Assembly (NCBI RefSeq): GCF_025137375.1
Contig: NZ_CP073720.1
Location: 1,078,501 to 1,142,500 of the forward strand
Source: Dactylosporangium fulvum
Lineage (GTDB): Bacteria; Actinomycetota; Actinomycetes; Mycobacteriales; Micromonosporaceae
Direction: 5' to 3'
Length of the DNA: 64,000 nucleotides
Shown: one piece after another, positions 54,013 to 62,852 of the stretch
How the letters are laid out: the number at the start of each line of letters is the position of its first letter
Position numbering within the stretch: position 1 is the first letter of the stretch
The notes under the pieces: model-generated
Told to the model about the DNA's origin: nothing
The model's input: the letters and a program-made list of their open reading frames with translations, nothing else
The model's database searches: none
Translations under genes and position numbers: made by a program

Positions 54013-54624
54013 ATGCGGAAGCTCTGGGCGGAGTTCAAGGCGATCGCGATCGGCGGCTCGGTCCTGGACCTGGCGCTCGGGTTCATCATCGGGTCGGCCT
54101 TCGCCACGCTCATGCAGTCGTTCGTGACGAACCTCTTCCTCCAGGCCGTGGCCGCCGTGGTGGGCGAGCCCGACTTCCAGGAGCTCCAGTTCACCGTGCA
54201 CAAGACGCCGATCAGGTACGGCGTGTTCCTCAACGACCTGCTGCAGTTCCTCCTGCTGGCCGTGGCGCTCTTCGTGATCATCAAGTTGATGACCTGGATC
54301 GGCGTCGAGCGCGGGCGGTCGCTGGACCAACGGCCTTGCCCGTTCTGCTACGACCGGGTGCCGGTGGCCGCGCTGATGTGCCGGTCGTGCGGCCAGCAGT
54401 TGGTCGCCGAGGTGCCGTCGCTCGCCGACGCCGAACGGATGCTCGCCGAACGGGAGGCCCGCCGCTGGCCGGTCCTGCCGCCGATCACGATCCCGCGCCG
54501 CCGCGGTGGTGCGGGCACGGAGGAGGCCGCGACTAGCGCCAGCGCGGACGGGCACCCGGCAGAGCGCTCTCCCGCCACCGGGAACGCGCCGGACGGGCCG
54601 GGGGAGCGGTCGGCGCGAGACTGA
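54013..54624 (+). CDS. MscL-type mechanosensitive channel with zinc ribbon
   Basis: This 203-residue protein has residues ~1-105 as a large-conductance mechanosensitive channel: amphipathic N-terminus EFKAIAIGGSVLDLALGFII, pore helix TM1, periplasmic loop and TM2 (FLLLAVALFVIIKLM). After the membrane domain comes a cytoplasmic zinc ribbon, CPFCYDRVPVAALMCRSCG (~110-128), replacing the usual short helical bundle, and then a ~70-residue polar disordered tail. TACCAT lies 6 nt before the ATG, so it is probably leaderless. The last 92 bp are antisense to accE. Confidence 0.9.
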   Translation: MRKLWAEFKAIAIGGSVLDLALGFIIGSAFATLMQSFVTNLFLQAVAAVVGEPDFQELQFTVHKTPIRYGVFLNDLLQFLLLAVALFVIIKLMTWIGVERGRSLDQRPCPFCYDRVPVAALMCRSCGQQLVAEVPSLADAERMLAEREARRWPVLPPITIPRRRGGAGTEEAATSASADGHPAERSPATGNAPDGPGERSARD

Positions 54625-54703
54625 ACAGCGCGCCCACGATCGCCGCGACCTCTTCGGCTGTCGGAGTGCCCCGCACGACCCTGAACAGCGGCTCCTCGCT
54701 CAC
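54533..54703 (-). CDS. accE: Acyl-CoA carboxylase epsilon subunit
   Basis: A 56-residue ORF begins at GTG 54703 with GGGAGG 5 nt upstream. It encodes SEEPLFRVVRGTPTAEEVAA at the N-terminus and an Arg/Trp/Pro-rich end (SRWRESALPGARPRWR). This is the standard pattern of actinobacterial AccE/PccE subunits, which stabilise the alpha-beta carboxylase complex. It is normally located between accB and maf. Here it lies in that order on the minus strand, but it is separated from accB by two plus-strand genes and overlaps the mscL 3' end. Its short length makes it easy to miss. Confidence 0.85.
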   Translation of the reverse strand: MSEEPLFRVVRGTPTAEEVAAIVGALFSLAPTAPPARPARSRWRESALPGARPRWR

Positions 54704-54811
54704 GCGACCTCCCGTACAAATTCCCGAAACGTTGGCGTCCTGCGAGCATACGCACACCTGAGCGGCGCATACTCGGGTGGAACGGGAGTCGATGGCGAAT
54801 TGGGGGGCGCA

Positions 54812-56992
54812 TTGACAAACGTCCGGATTCGCGCTGCATCGACGTTGTTCGTCGCGGCGCTGTTCGCCGTACTGCTGCCCGCTGCGCCGTCGAGTGCCCG
54901 GGAAGGGGAGTCGCCCGCGTCGATCTCCGCGTCGCTGCACTATCTCGTGACGTTCGTCGCGCGATCCTGCGACAGCTTCGCCGGCGTGATGGGCAACCGC
55001 GTCCGCGACGACCGCGTGGAGTCGCCGTCGGCGCCCGGCCGTGACAACGCCTACCGCGACGGCCAGGCCGTCGACCCGGCGGTCGAGGCCGCCAACAGCG
55101 CCGGCTGCGCGCCGCTGAACGGCTGGCACTTCTCGCTCGGCGCCGGCCACGAGAAGAAGGGCCAGCTGTCGGCGGTCACCACCCCTGCCGTCGACTCCGG
55201 GGCCACGGCCGCCGGTGTGCCGCTGCTCGACGGCAACGGCCAGCGGACCGACACGATGATCGACGGCGCGGTGACCCTGCGGCTGACCGACGACCAGGCG
55301 CGGGCCGCGGCGCGGCGGCAGTTGTGGGTCCAGGGCGGCACCCCCGGCGACCCGCTGCTCTCCGCGACGCTGCCCGGATACGGCTTCGGCGCGCTGCGCT
55401 GCGCCGCCGACGGCCGCACCGGCGGAAACGTCCAGTGGCTCGGCTTCCCCAGCGGCGTCCGGCACGTTTTCTGCTACGCCTACTACGTCAAGACCGCCGC
55501 GGCACCTGGCATGCTCGTCGTGCGGGCCCGCACCGCCAAGGCCCCCGGCTACCCGCAGCGGTTCGCCTTCGACGCGAGCCCCAGCTACACCGCCGACAAG
55601 CGGATCTCCGTCGACACCACCACCGATGCGACCTTCGTGCGCAGCTCCGGCGGCCAGCCGGCCACGATCGTCTCGCGTACTCCGGCCGGTTGGACGCTCA
55701 CCGACCTCGGCTGCGGCAAGAGCGGTGCCGGGCGCAGCCTCACCACCACCGACCTGCCCACCGCCACGGCCACCGTCACGCTCGCCCCGGGCGAGATCGT
55801 GACGTGCACGTTCACCTACACGCCCCCCGCCGCACCGCCCGGGCTCACGCTGCGGCTTTTCGGCGACAATCCGGGCGGCGCGTTCGGCCTCGCGGTGGCC
55901 GGTGAGGGCGGCATCCGGCAGTTGACCGCGGCGCCGACCGGCGACGGCTCGGCGACGGCGGCAACGGGTGCGGACCTCGCGACGCTGCTGCCGGGCGCCT
56001 ATCCGGTGACCGTGACCCCGCCGCCCGGCGAGGCTGCCTTGTGGAGCCTGACCGGCGTCGGCTGCGGCGAGACCGAGCTCAAGCCCGAGGGCATGACGGT
56101 GACCGTGGTCGTCACCACCGGCACGCCGACCGACTGCACGCTCCGCGTGAGCCGCAGGATCGGCGGCCTGGAGCTGCGCAGTGTGACCGTCGGCGGCACC
56201 GGCGCGGCGTCGTTCGCCGTGGCACCGCTCAAGCAGGGTGCGCCCGGCTGGTCCGGCGTCGCGACGACCACCGGTCCCGGCGTCGCGGCGATCGCGCGGG
56301 GCGACGTGCCGCAGGCGCTGCCGTTCGGCGAGTACCTCGTCACCCCGATCCCGCCGGTCTCCACAGTGGACGGCAGTTGGCGGCTCAGCTCGTTCGCCTG
56401 CGATCCCGGCCGGTCGCAGGACATGCCCGACGTCGGTGCCGACGTCGTGCCGCTCTCCGCCGGTGAGCCCGCCGCGAAGTGCACCGCCACCTACATGTTC
56501 GAGTCGGCGCAGCGGTTGCAGGTGACGCTGCGCTTCGCGGGCAGCGTCGACGGGCGCGCCGGTGCCGTGGTCCTCGACGTCAACTGCGCCGACGGCTCGA
56601 CCGGCCGCGCCGTCCTGAGCGACGGCGACAACGGTGAGGCCGCACTGCCGGCGCCGCTGGGTTTCCTGCATCCGACGAAGTGCACGATCGAGCGACCGGT
56701 CGCGCCGGCGGCGAAGGACGCCACGGTGTCGGTGACCGGCGCACTGGACCCGGTGCCGGGCAACGCCCCGTTGGCGATTCCCGGCACGGTCGACATCGGC
56801 GGCGACGTGGAGCAGTACACGGTGGTCGTCACGGTCACGTTCGAGGCCACCGTCGAGGCGCCCGCGCAGCAGAAGGTGCTCGACACGTTCCGGGTTCTCC
56901 CGATTGCGCTGATCGGTGCCGGTCTGGCGGGAATCGGCCTGGTCATCCTCTTGATCATGGTGGTTCGGTCGCGCGGTTACCGGGAAGAGTGA
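54812..56992 (+). CDS. Large secreted, membrane-anchored repeat protein
   Basis: This ~726-residue exported protein has a signal peptide (RIRAASTLFVAALFAVLLPA, cleavage near residue 30) and an N-terminal globular region to ~250. Three or four beta-rich modules then follow, each ending in a W...L...GC or similar element (WTLTDLGCGKSG, WSLTGVGCGETE, WRLSSFACDPG), like prealbumin/SpaA-type repeats. A final TM helix (VLPIALIGAGLAGIGLVILL) and a short basic tail (RSRGYREE) anchor it; there is no LPxTG. TTG 54812, after GGGGGG, is the likely start; the frame is open further upstream. A surface-structural or adhesion role is a guess. Confidence 0.8.
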   Translation: MTNVRIRAASTLFVAALFAVLLPAAPSSAREGESPASISASLHYLVTFVARSCDSFAGVMGNRVRDDRVESPSAPGRDNAYRDGQAVDPAVEAANSAGCAPLNGWHFSLGAGHEKKGQLSAVTTPAVDSGATAAGVPLLDGNGQRTDTMIDGAVTLRLTDDQARAAARRQLWVQGGTPGDPLLSATLPGYGFGALRCAADGRTGGNVQWLGFPSGVRHVFCYAYYVKTAAAPGMLVVRARTAKAPGYPQRFAFDASPSYTADKRISVDTTTDATFVRSSGGQPATIVSRTPAGWTLTDLGCGKSGAGRSLTTTDLPTATATVTLAPGEIVTCTFTYTPPAAPPGLTLRLFGDNPGGAFGLAVAGEGGIRQLTAAPTGDGSATAATGADLATLLPGAYPVTVTPPPGEAALWSLTGVGCGETELKPEGMTVTVVVTTGTPTDCTLRVSRRIGGLELRSVTVGGTGAASFAVAPLKQGAPGWSGVATTTGPGVAAIARGDVPQALPFGEYLVTPIPPVSTVDGSWRLSSFACDPGRSQDMPDVGADVVPLSAGEPAAKCTATYMFESAQRLQVTLRFAGSVDGRAGAVVLDVNCADGSTGRAVLSDGDNGEAALPAPLGFLHPTKCTIERPVAPAAKDATVSVTGALDPVPGNAPLAIPGTVDIGGDVEQYTVVVTVTFEATVEAPAQQKVLDTFRVLPIALIGAGLAGIGLVILLIMVVRSRGYREE

Positions 56993-57023
56993 TCACTGCC
57001 GGAACCGGACTGTCTCACACGAG

Positions 57024-57062
57024 CTTGGGTTGGGTAACTTGCTAGTGATGACCCAACCCAAG
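57024..57062. promoter_or_regulatory. Inverted repeat across the start of the second kinase gene
   Basis: CTTGGGTTGGGT (57024-57035) and ACCCAACCCAAG (57051-57062) are perfect complements, 15 bp apart. The -10-like TAACTT (57035-57040) and the ATG (57048) lie between or beside the arms. As DNA it is an operator candidate; as RNA only the second arm would be transcribed if initiation is at the ATG. Confidence 0.6.
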
Positions 57063-58907
57063 TCCCTGGTAGCCGAGCGGTATCGATTGATCGAGTTGCT
57101 CGGTGCGGGCGGTATGGGCCGGGTCTGGCTCGCCCGCGATGAGATGCTGCGCCGCGACGTGGCGATCAAGGAGGTCATCCCGCCCGGCGGGCTGACCGCC
57201 GAGGAGCGCGACGAGTTGCGGTTGCGCACACTGCGCGAGGCCCGGGCGGCGGCCCGGCTCAACGACCCCAACGTCGTCCGGATCTACGACGTGGTCCAGA
57301 CCGAGCAGGCGCCGTGGATCGTCATGGAATACGTGCCGTCCCGGTCGCTGCACCAGGTGATCACCGACGACGGCCCGCTGCCGCCGGAGCGGGTCGCGCA
57401 GATCGGCCTCGCGGTGCTCAGCGCGCTGCGCGCCGCGCACGCCGCCGGGGTGCTCCACCGCGACGTCAAGCCGGGCAACGTCCTGCTCGCCGACACCGGC
57501 CGGGTCGTCCTGACCGACTTCGGCCTGGCCGTGTTCGAGGGCGGTGACGGCGCCGTCACGCGGCCCGGGCTGATCCTGGGCTCCCCGCAGTACATCTCCC
57601 CGGAGCGCGCCCGCGAGGGCATCTCCGACCCGGCGTCCGACCTGTGGTCCCTCGGTGCCACGCTCTACGCCGCCGTCGAGGGCCGCTCGCCGTATGCCCG
57701 CTCCACCACCTATGCCACGCTGACCGCCCTGGCGACCGAGGAGCCCGACCCGCCCACGCGGGCCGGCGTGCTCAAGCCGGTGCTCAACGCGTTGCTGCGC
57801 AAGGATCCGCGCTCCCGTGCCGCGATGGCCGAGACCGAGCGGCTGCTCCTGCGCGCGGCCTCCGGCACGCACCGGGGCTGGCCGTGGACGCTGCCGGCGC
57901 TGCCGCGCCCACGGCGGTCCAAGGAAGGGCACGTGACCGGCCTGCGCAGCCCGTCCGGCGGCGGGTCCCGCGGCTCTGGCGGCCCGGTCCACCCGGTGAC
58001 CGGCAGCGACGCCGTCACCGCGGTCCCGGTCGCCCCGGTCAGTGGCCCACCGGACGGCGGCGAGCCGGTCAGCGCGCCCCCGGCCGGCGGGTCGGAGGGT
58101 TCGTCCACACCCGAGCCCGGCGGGCCGCGCATCGACTTCCCGGGCCGGGCGGTCGAGATCAACCTCGACGAGGAGGCGCCGGCCCCGGCGACCGGTGACG
58201 AGCGCCGGAAGCGCTGGACGGTGCTCGCGGCCGCCGTCGCTGTGGCCGCCGTCGTGGTCGCGGCCGTCCTCCTCATCACCGGCTCCGGCGACGAGGAGCC
58301 CGGCAGCCGGCCGACCGGCCTGCCGTCGGCGATCGAGACGACCGCCCAGCCGGCCCCGCCCGGCGACAACGCATCACAGAGCCCGGCCCCGAGCCGGTCG
58401 CCGCAGGTGGAGGGCTCGTTCGGCAACGACGTGCTGCAGTTGCCGGCCGGCTACCACTATGAGACCGATCCGACCTGGGGCTGGACCGTCGCGGTGCCCG
58501 ACGGCTGGATCCGCACGCCGCACGAGTCGTCGAGATCGATGATCTACTTCGTGAGCAACACCGACCAGCGGATGCGGATGGGTATCGACACCACCGACAA
58601 GCCGTCGGCCGACCCGGTCGCCGACTGGACCGCGCAGGAGGCCCAGCGGCTGCGCGGCCGGATGTACGCCAACTATCAGCGGGTCAAGATCGAGCCGGCC
58701 CAGTTCATCGGGAACTGCGCCGACTGGCAGTGGACGTATGACAGCTCGCGGGGCGGCCGGATGCACGTGTCGAACCTGGGTTGCCGCATCCGGCCGGACC
58801 TGGGCCACGCCATCTACTGGGAGGTCCCCGAGGACCTCTGGGCCAGCCAGCCGGTGACCACGATGTACGGCCTCATCCGCGTCTCGTTCCGGCCGAAGCC
58901 GGCCTGA
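57048..58907 (+). CDS. Transmembrane Ser/Thr protein kinase
   Basis: This ~619-residue Hanks-type kinase has a kinase domain at ~12-265 with LLGAGGMGRVWLAR, Lys41 in VAIKEVIPP, HRDVKPGNVL and DFGLAVFEG, and activation-segment GSPQYISPERA. A disordered Gly/Pro-rich linker follows, then a TM segment (VLAAAVAVAAVVVAAVLLI, ~385-403) and an extracellular domain of ~200 residues with two Cys (NCADWQW and LGCRIRP). It is parallel in plan to the kinase at 28808. ATG 57048, 7 nt after TAACTT, is preferred to 57030. It ends 1 bp from the convergent accB gene. Confidence 0.92.
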   Translation: MTQPKSLVAERYRLIELLGAGGMGRVWLARDEMLRRDVAIKEVIPPGGLTAEERDELRLRTLREARAAARLNDPNVVRIYDVVQTEQAPWIVMEYVPSRSLHQVITDDGPLPPERVAQIGLAVLSALRAAHAAGVLHRDVKPGNVLLADTGRVVLTDFGLAVFEGGDGAVTRPGLILGSPQYISPERAREGISDPASDLWSLGATLYAAVEGRSPYARSTTYATLTALATEEPDPPTRAGVLKPVLNALLRKDPRSRAAMAETERLLLRAASGTHRGWPWTLPALPRPRRSKEGHVTGLRSPSGGGSRGSGGPVHPVTGSDAVTAVPVAPVSGPPDGGEPVSAPPAGGSEGSSTPEPGGPRIDFPGRAVEINLDEEAPAPATGDERRKRWTVLAAAVAVAAVVVAAVLLITGSGDEEPGSRPTGLPSAIETTAQPAPPGDNASQSPAPSRSPQVEGSFGNDVLQLPAGYHYETDPTWGWTVAVPDGWIRTPHESSRSMIYFVSNTDQRMRMGIDTTDKPSADPVADWTAQEAQRLRGRMYANYQRVKIEPAQFIGNCADWQWTYDSSRGGRMHVSNLGCRIRPDLGHAIYWEVPEDLWASQPVTTMYGLIRVSFRPKPA

Positions 58908-58908
58908 G

Positions 58909-60516
58909 CTACAGCGGGATGTTGCCGTGCTTCTTCGGCGGCAGCGTCTCCCGCTTGGTCCGCAGCAGCCGCAGCGCCCGCACGACCTCGACGCGGGTCG
59001 TCGACGGTGGGATGACCCCGTCGATGTAGCCGCGCTCCGCCGCGACGTACGGGTTGGCGAGCGTGTCCTCGTACTCCTGGATCAGCTCGGCGCGCCGCGT
59101 GGTCGGGTCCTGCGCCTCGCGCAGTTCCTGCCGGTAGAGGATGTTCACCGCACCCTGCGCGCCCATGACCGCGATCTGCGCGGTCGGCCACGCGAAGTTG
59201 AGGTCCGCGCCGAGGTGCTTGGAGCCCATGACGTCGTACGCGCCGCCGTACGCCTTCCGGGTGATGACGGTCACCTTCGGTACCGTCGCCTCGGCATAGG
59301 CGTAGATCAGCTTCGCGCCGCGCCGGATGATGCCGTCCCACTCCTGGCTCGCGCCGGGCAGGAAGCCCGGGACGTCGACGAACGTCAGGATCGGGATGTT
59401 GAACGCGTCGCAGGTCCGCACGAAGCGCGCCGCCTTCTCCGAGGCGTTGATGTCGAGGCAGCCGGCGAAGTGCATCGGCTGGTTGGCCACGACGCCGACC
59501 GGGTGGCCCTCGACGCGGCCGAAGCCCACGACGATGTTCTGCGCGAAGAGCGGCTGGACCTCCAGGAAGTCCTCGACGACCGCCTCGATGACGGTGCGCA
59601 TGTCATACGGCTGGTTCGCCGAGTCCGGGATCACCGAGTCGAGCACCAGGTCGTCCTGGTCCACCTCGAGCGTCGCGGGCGCGGGCACGACGGGCACGTC
59701 GTCGAGGTTGTTCGACGGCAGGTACGACAACAGCGCCTTGACGTACTCGATCGCGTCGTCCTCGTCGGAGGCCAGGTAGTGCGCGTTGCCGGACTTGGTG
59801 TTGTGCGTCCGGGCCCCGCCCAACTCCTCGAACTCGACGTCCTCGCCGGTCACCGTTTTGATCACGTCGGGGCCGGTGATGAACATGTGTGAGGTCTGGT
59901 CGACCATGACCGTGAAGTCGGTGACCGCGGGGGAGTAGACCGCCCCGCCCGCGCAGGGCCCCATGATCAGCGAGATCTGCGGGATCACGCCCGAGGCGCG
60001 CACGTTGCGGAAGAAGATCTCGCCGTACAGCCCCAGGGAGACGACCCCCTCCTGGATGCGCGCGCCGCCCGAGTCGTTGATCCCGACGATCGGGCAGCCG
60101 ATCTTCATCGCGAGGTCCATGACCTTGACGATCTTCTCGCCGAACACCTCGCCGAGGCTGCCGCCGAAGACCGTGAAGTCCTGGGCGAACACGCAGATCT
60201 GGCGGCCGTCGACGGTGCCGTAGCCGGTGACCACCCCGTCGCCGTAGGGCCGGGTCCGCTCCAGGCCGAAGTTGGTGGACCGGTGCCGGGCCAGCTCGTC
60301 GAGCTCGACGAACGACCCCGGGTCGAGCAGCATCTCGATCCGCTCACGGGCGGTCTTCTTGCCCCGGGCGTGTTGCTTCTCGACGGCCCGCGCCGAGCCC
60401 GCGTGCACCGCCTCGTCGGTGCGCCGCCCGAGATCCGCGAGCTTTCCGGCGGTCGTGTGGATGTCGGTCCCGGCTCCAGCGTCGACACCAACCTGCTCAA
60501 TGGTCACGCTGGGCAT
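58909..60516 (-). CDS. accB: Acyl-CoA carboxylase beta subunit
   Basis: This 535-residue carboxyltransferase transfers CO2 from biotin to acetyl- or propionyl-CoA. It has two crotonase-like halves: [20 protein letters not shown] and [13 protein letters not shown] in the N-terminal half, and [15 protein letters not shown] with [10 protein letters not shown] in the C-terminal half. Length and motifs match PccB/AccD5-type enzymes. The residue that sets acetyl versus propionyl preference cannot be safely placed by eye. It is divergent from birA, which would biotinylate the alpha subunit. Confidence 0.96.
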   Translation of the reverse strand: MPSVTIEQVGVDAGAGTDIHTTAGKLADLGRRTDEAVHAGSARAVEKQHARGKKTARERIEMLLDPGSFVELDELARHRSTNFGLERTRPYGDGVVTGYGTVDGRQICVFAQDFTVFGGSLGEVFGEKIVKVMDLAMKIGCPIVGINDSGGARIQEGVVSLGLYGEIFFRNVRASGVIPQISLIMGPCAGGAVYSPAVTDFTVMVDQTSHMFITGPDVIKTVTGEDVEFEELGGARTHNTKSGNAHYLASDEDDAIEYVKALLSYLPSNNLDDVPVVPAPATLEVDQDDLVLDSVIPDSANQPYDMRTVIEAVVEDFLEVQPLFAQNIVVGFGRVEGHPVGVVANQPMHFAGCLDINASEKAARFVRTCDAFNIPILTFVDVPGFLPGASQEWDGIIRRGAKLIYAYAEATVPKVTVITRKAYGGAYDVMGSKHLGADLNFAWPTAQIAVMGAQGAVNILYRQELREAQDPTTRRAELIQEYEDTLANPYVAAERGYIDGVIPPSTTRVEVVRALRLLRTKRETLPPKKHGNIPL

Positions 60517-60544
60517 GGTAATCGCGGGGCCTTAGGGTCGAGCT

Positions 60545-61387
60545 GTGAACATTTACACCGACCTGGAGCGCCCTCCGCTGCGCCCGGCCGCGTTGCGGCG
60601 CGCATTGGTCGTTCCGGGCGGGTTCTGGACCGATCTGCAGGTGGTCGAGGAGACCGGATCCACCAACGCCGACGTGGCCTCGGCCGCGCGCGACGGCGCC
60701 GCCGAGGGGCTGGTGGTCGTCGCCGAGCGGCAGACCGCGGGCCGGGGCCGGCTGGGCCGCGAGTGGCAGTCGCCGCCGCGTGCCGGCCTGGCGTTGAGCC
60801 TGCTGCTGCGCCCGACGGTCGCGCCGACGAGGCTGGGCTGGCTGCCGCTGCTCACCGGGGTGGCGCTCGCCGAGGCGGTCCGCCGGGTCGCGCGGCTGGA
60901 CGCCTACCTGAAGTGGCCCAACGACCTCCTCCTCCAGGGTGACCGCAAGACCGCCGGCATCCTCGCCGAGGCCGTCGGCGACGGCGCGATCGTCGTCGGC
61001 GTCGGCCTCAACACCACGCTGCGTGAGCACGAGCTGCCGCGCCCCGACGCCACCTCGCTGGCGCTCGCGGGGGCCGCCAGCGCCGACCGCGACCCGCTGT
61101 TGCGAGCCTTCCTGCGGTCTTTCGAGGAGTGGTACGAACTGTGGCGCGCGGCCGACGGCGACCCGTCCGCCTCGGGACTGCACGAGGCGTACCTCTTCCA
61201 CTGCGGGACGATCGGCCGCCGCGTGCAGGTCCAGCTGCCCGGCGCCGAGACGCTCGTCGGCACGGCCATGGGCATCGACGACGACGGAAGGCTGCAGGTC
61301 GCGGACCGGTCGGGGGCGGTGCGGGCGGTGGCCGCCGGCGACGTGGTCCACGTCCGTCCGGACGCGCCCGGCAATACGGCCGGGTAG
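60545..61387 (+). CDS. birA: Biotin-protein ligase
   Basis: This 280-residue ligase biotinylates the acyl-CoA carboxylase alpha subunit. The ATP/biotin-binding GRGRLGREWQSPP lies near residue 67, KWPNDLLLQGDRKTAGILAE near 122, and the C-terminal SH3-like domain at ~230-280. There is no N-terminal helix-turn-helix, so it is monofunctional rather than a repressor. TAGGGT stands 6 nt before GTG 60545, so the mRNA is probably leaderless. Its position back to back with accB fits a shared biotin-carboxylase function. Confidence 0.95.
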   Translation: MNIYTDLERPPLRPAALRRALVVPGGFWTDLQVVEETGSTNADVASAARDGAAEGLVVVAERQTAGRGRLGREWQSPPRAGLALSLLLRPTVAPTRLGWLPLLTGVALAEAVRRVARLDAYLKWPNDLLLQGDRKTAGILAEAVGDGAIVVGVGLNTTLREHELPRPDATSLALAGAASADRDPLLRAFLRSFEEWYELWRAADGDPSASGLHEAYLFHCGTIGRRVQVQLPGAETLVGTAMGIDDDGRLQVADRSGAVRAVAAGDVVHVRPDAPGNTAG

Positions 61388-61452
61388 GCGGTGCCGCCGG
61401 GGACACCGAAGGGTCTAGCCTCACCTCGACATTCATGAACGAGGAGGTTGGC

Positions 61453-61992
61453 GTGGGGTTCCCGGAAAGCGTCCTCACCAAGGACGAGCAGGTGGTGCTG
61501 CACCTGCACCCCCACTGGAAAGCGCTGTTCCTGCCGGTGGTCTGGTTCGTTCTCGCCCTCGCCGCGGTCATCGCGGCGGTGATCTTCACCGACTGGGGCA
61601 TGATCCCGTTGCTCATCCTGGGCGGCATCGCGCTGGCGGTGGTGCTGGTGGTGACCGGGTGGCCGTGGATCAAGTGGCGGACCACGCACTATGTGTTCAC
61701 GAACGAGCGGGTGATCATGCGCAGCGGCGTGTTCTCGCGCAGCGGCCGTGACATTCCGCTGGGCCGCGTCAACGACGTGTCGTTCTCGCACACGCTCTTC
61801 GAGCGGATGCTGGGCTGCGGGACGCTGACGATCGAGTCGGCCGGCGAGCGGGGCCAGGTCCAGCTCACCGACCTTCCCCAGGTCGAGAAGACCCAGAGCG
61901 TGCTGTACGAACTGGTGGACGCCGACCGCCAGAAGTACACCTTCGGCGACGACGACCGCGACGCCCTGGTGCGGGAGATCAAAAGCGAGTAG
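61453..61992 (+). CDS. Membrane protein with bacterial PH (bPH2) domain
   Basis: This ~179-residue protein has two adjacent TM helices (FLPVVWFVLALAAVIAAVIF and LLILGGIALAVVLVVTGWPW, residues ~27-70). A YdbS-like bPH2 domain follows: YVFTNERVIMRSGVFSRSG, RDIPLGRVNDVSFSHTLFER, GTLTIES. GTG 61453 is preferred because GAGGAGG lies 5 nt before it; ATG 61435 is an alternative. The function of the domain is unknown. It ends at a dispersed palindromic repeat that separates it from a convergent GtrA gene. Confidence 0.88.
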   Translation: MGFPESVLTKDEQVVLHLHPHWKALFLPVVWFVLALAAVIAAVIFTDWGMIPLLILGGIALAVVLVVTGWPWIKWRTTHYVFTNERVIMRSGVFSRSGRDIPLGRVNDVSFSHTLFERMLGCGTLTIESAGERGQVQLTDLPQVEKTQSVLYELVDADRQKYTFGDDDRDALVREIKSE

Positions 61993-62011
61993 CCCCTCTT
62001 CGGCTCCCCCT

Positions 62012-62093
62012 CGCGTCGATCTTGCACTTGTGGTGCCTCGGCACTCCCGCGATGTCCGGGTTTGTTAGGCACCACAACTGCAAGATCGACGCG
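62012..62093. repeat. Dispersed ~82-bp palindromic repeat, copy 3
   Basis: Arms 62012-62038 and 62067-62093 (27 bp) pair with a single mismatch; the left arm begins CGCGTCGATCTTGCACTTGT. The 28-bp loop is the reverse complement of the loop at 52664-52691 with a few changes, so the two copies are in opposite orientation. It lies between convergent genes and could terminate both. Confidence 0.88.
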
Positions 62094-62131
62094 GGTCGGG
62101 GCGGGGCGATCACCCGGCCGCGCGGACGGCC

Positions 62132-62728
62132 CTAGCGGTGGCCGGCCGGGGTTTCCATGTCGTTGAGGCGGAGGTCCTTGTCCTCGGACTGGCGCGGCGC
62201 CGGCGCGACGGAGACATCCGTGAGGGCGACCTCCAGGGCCTCGACCTCGGCCTCCAGCCCCTGCTCGGCGGTGGCCGGCGTCTGCTTGAAGACGAACGTG
62301 CGATACGCCCAGAAGCGGAACACCATCGCCAGCGCGATGCCCACCGCGTTGGCGATGTTGAACGCCAGCCGGTCGTCGCTGTTGTGCTCGCTGAAGTGCA
62401 GCCCGTACTTCGCGACGGCCAGAACGGCACCCTGGATGAGCAGGCCGACACCGTTGAGGGCGAAGAACAGGGTGTATTCGCGGCGGATGGTGCTGCGGTC
62501 ACGGGACTGGAACGTCCACTGACGGTTCAGCACGTAGGAGACGGTCGTGGCCACGACCGCGGCGACGATCTTCGCCTTCAGCGGGCCGATCGACAGCAGC
62601 ACGTTGAGCACGGCGTAGTCGATGACCGTGTTGACCCCGCCGACTGCGGCGAACCTGAACAGCTCTGTGACGAGCGACCGGTAACGCTCGGGGACGAACC
62701 GGTCGCGAAGGTTGCTGGCAAGGCGCAC
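62132..62728 (-). CDS. GtrA family membrane protein, first
   Basis: This 198-residue GtrA-type protein has four TM helices: FAAVGGVNTVIDYAVLNVLL, IVAAVVATTVSYVLNRQWTF, a third near FFALNGVGLLIQGAVLAV, and IANAVGIALAMVFRFWAYR. A ~55-residue acidic cytoplasmic tail follows. GtrA proteins help move lipid-linked sugars across the membrane for cell-wall or glycan decoration. A second GtrA gene lies 124 bp upstream on the same strand. GTG 62728 is the start used; no strong ribosome-binding site is visible. Confidence 0.92.
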   Translation of the reverse strand: MRLASNLRDRFVPERYRSLVTELFRFAAVGGVNTVIDYAVLNVLLSIGPLKAKIVAAVVATTVSYVLNRQWTFQSRDRSTIRREYTLFFALNGVGLLIQGAVLAVAKYGLHFSEHNSDDRLAFNIANAVGIALAMVFRFWAYRTFVFKQTPATAEQGLEAEVEALEVALTDVSVAPAPRQSEDKDLRLNDMETPAGHR

Positions 62729-62852
62729 CGTGCAACCTTACGGTAGGTGGCCAAGCATCGTGGTCCATACACCGGGGAGTGCGTGGCAGGTCACCCGGAC
62801 CTTATCCCCTTTGCAACCACCCTGTTACCGGACACTCGGGGTAACGCTGAGT

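Noticed and set aside
54533..56671. 712-codon minus-strand open frame
   Set aside because: Only the last 57 codons (accE) are coding. The rest is antisense to the secreted protein and has the Gly/Arg/Ala-rich composition of a shadow frame in high-GC DNA.
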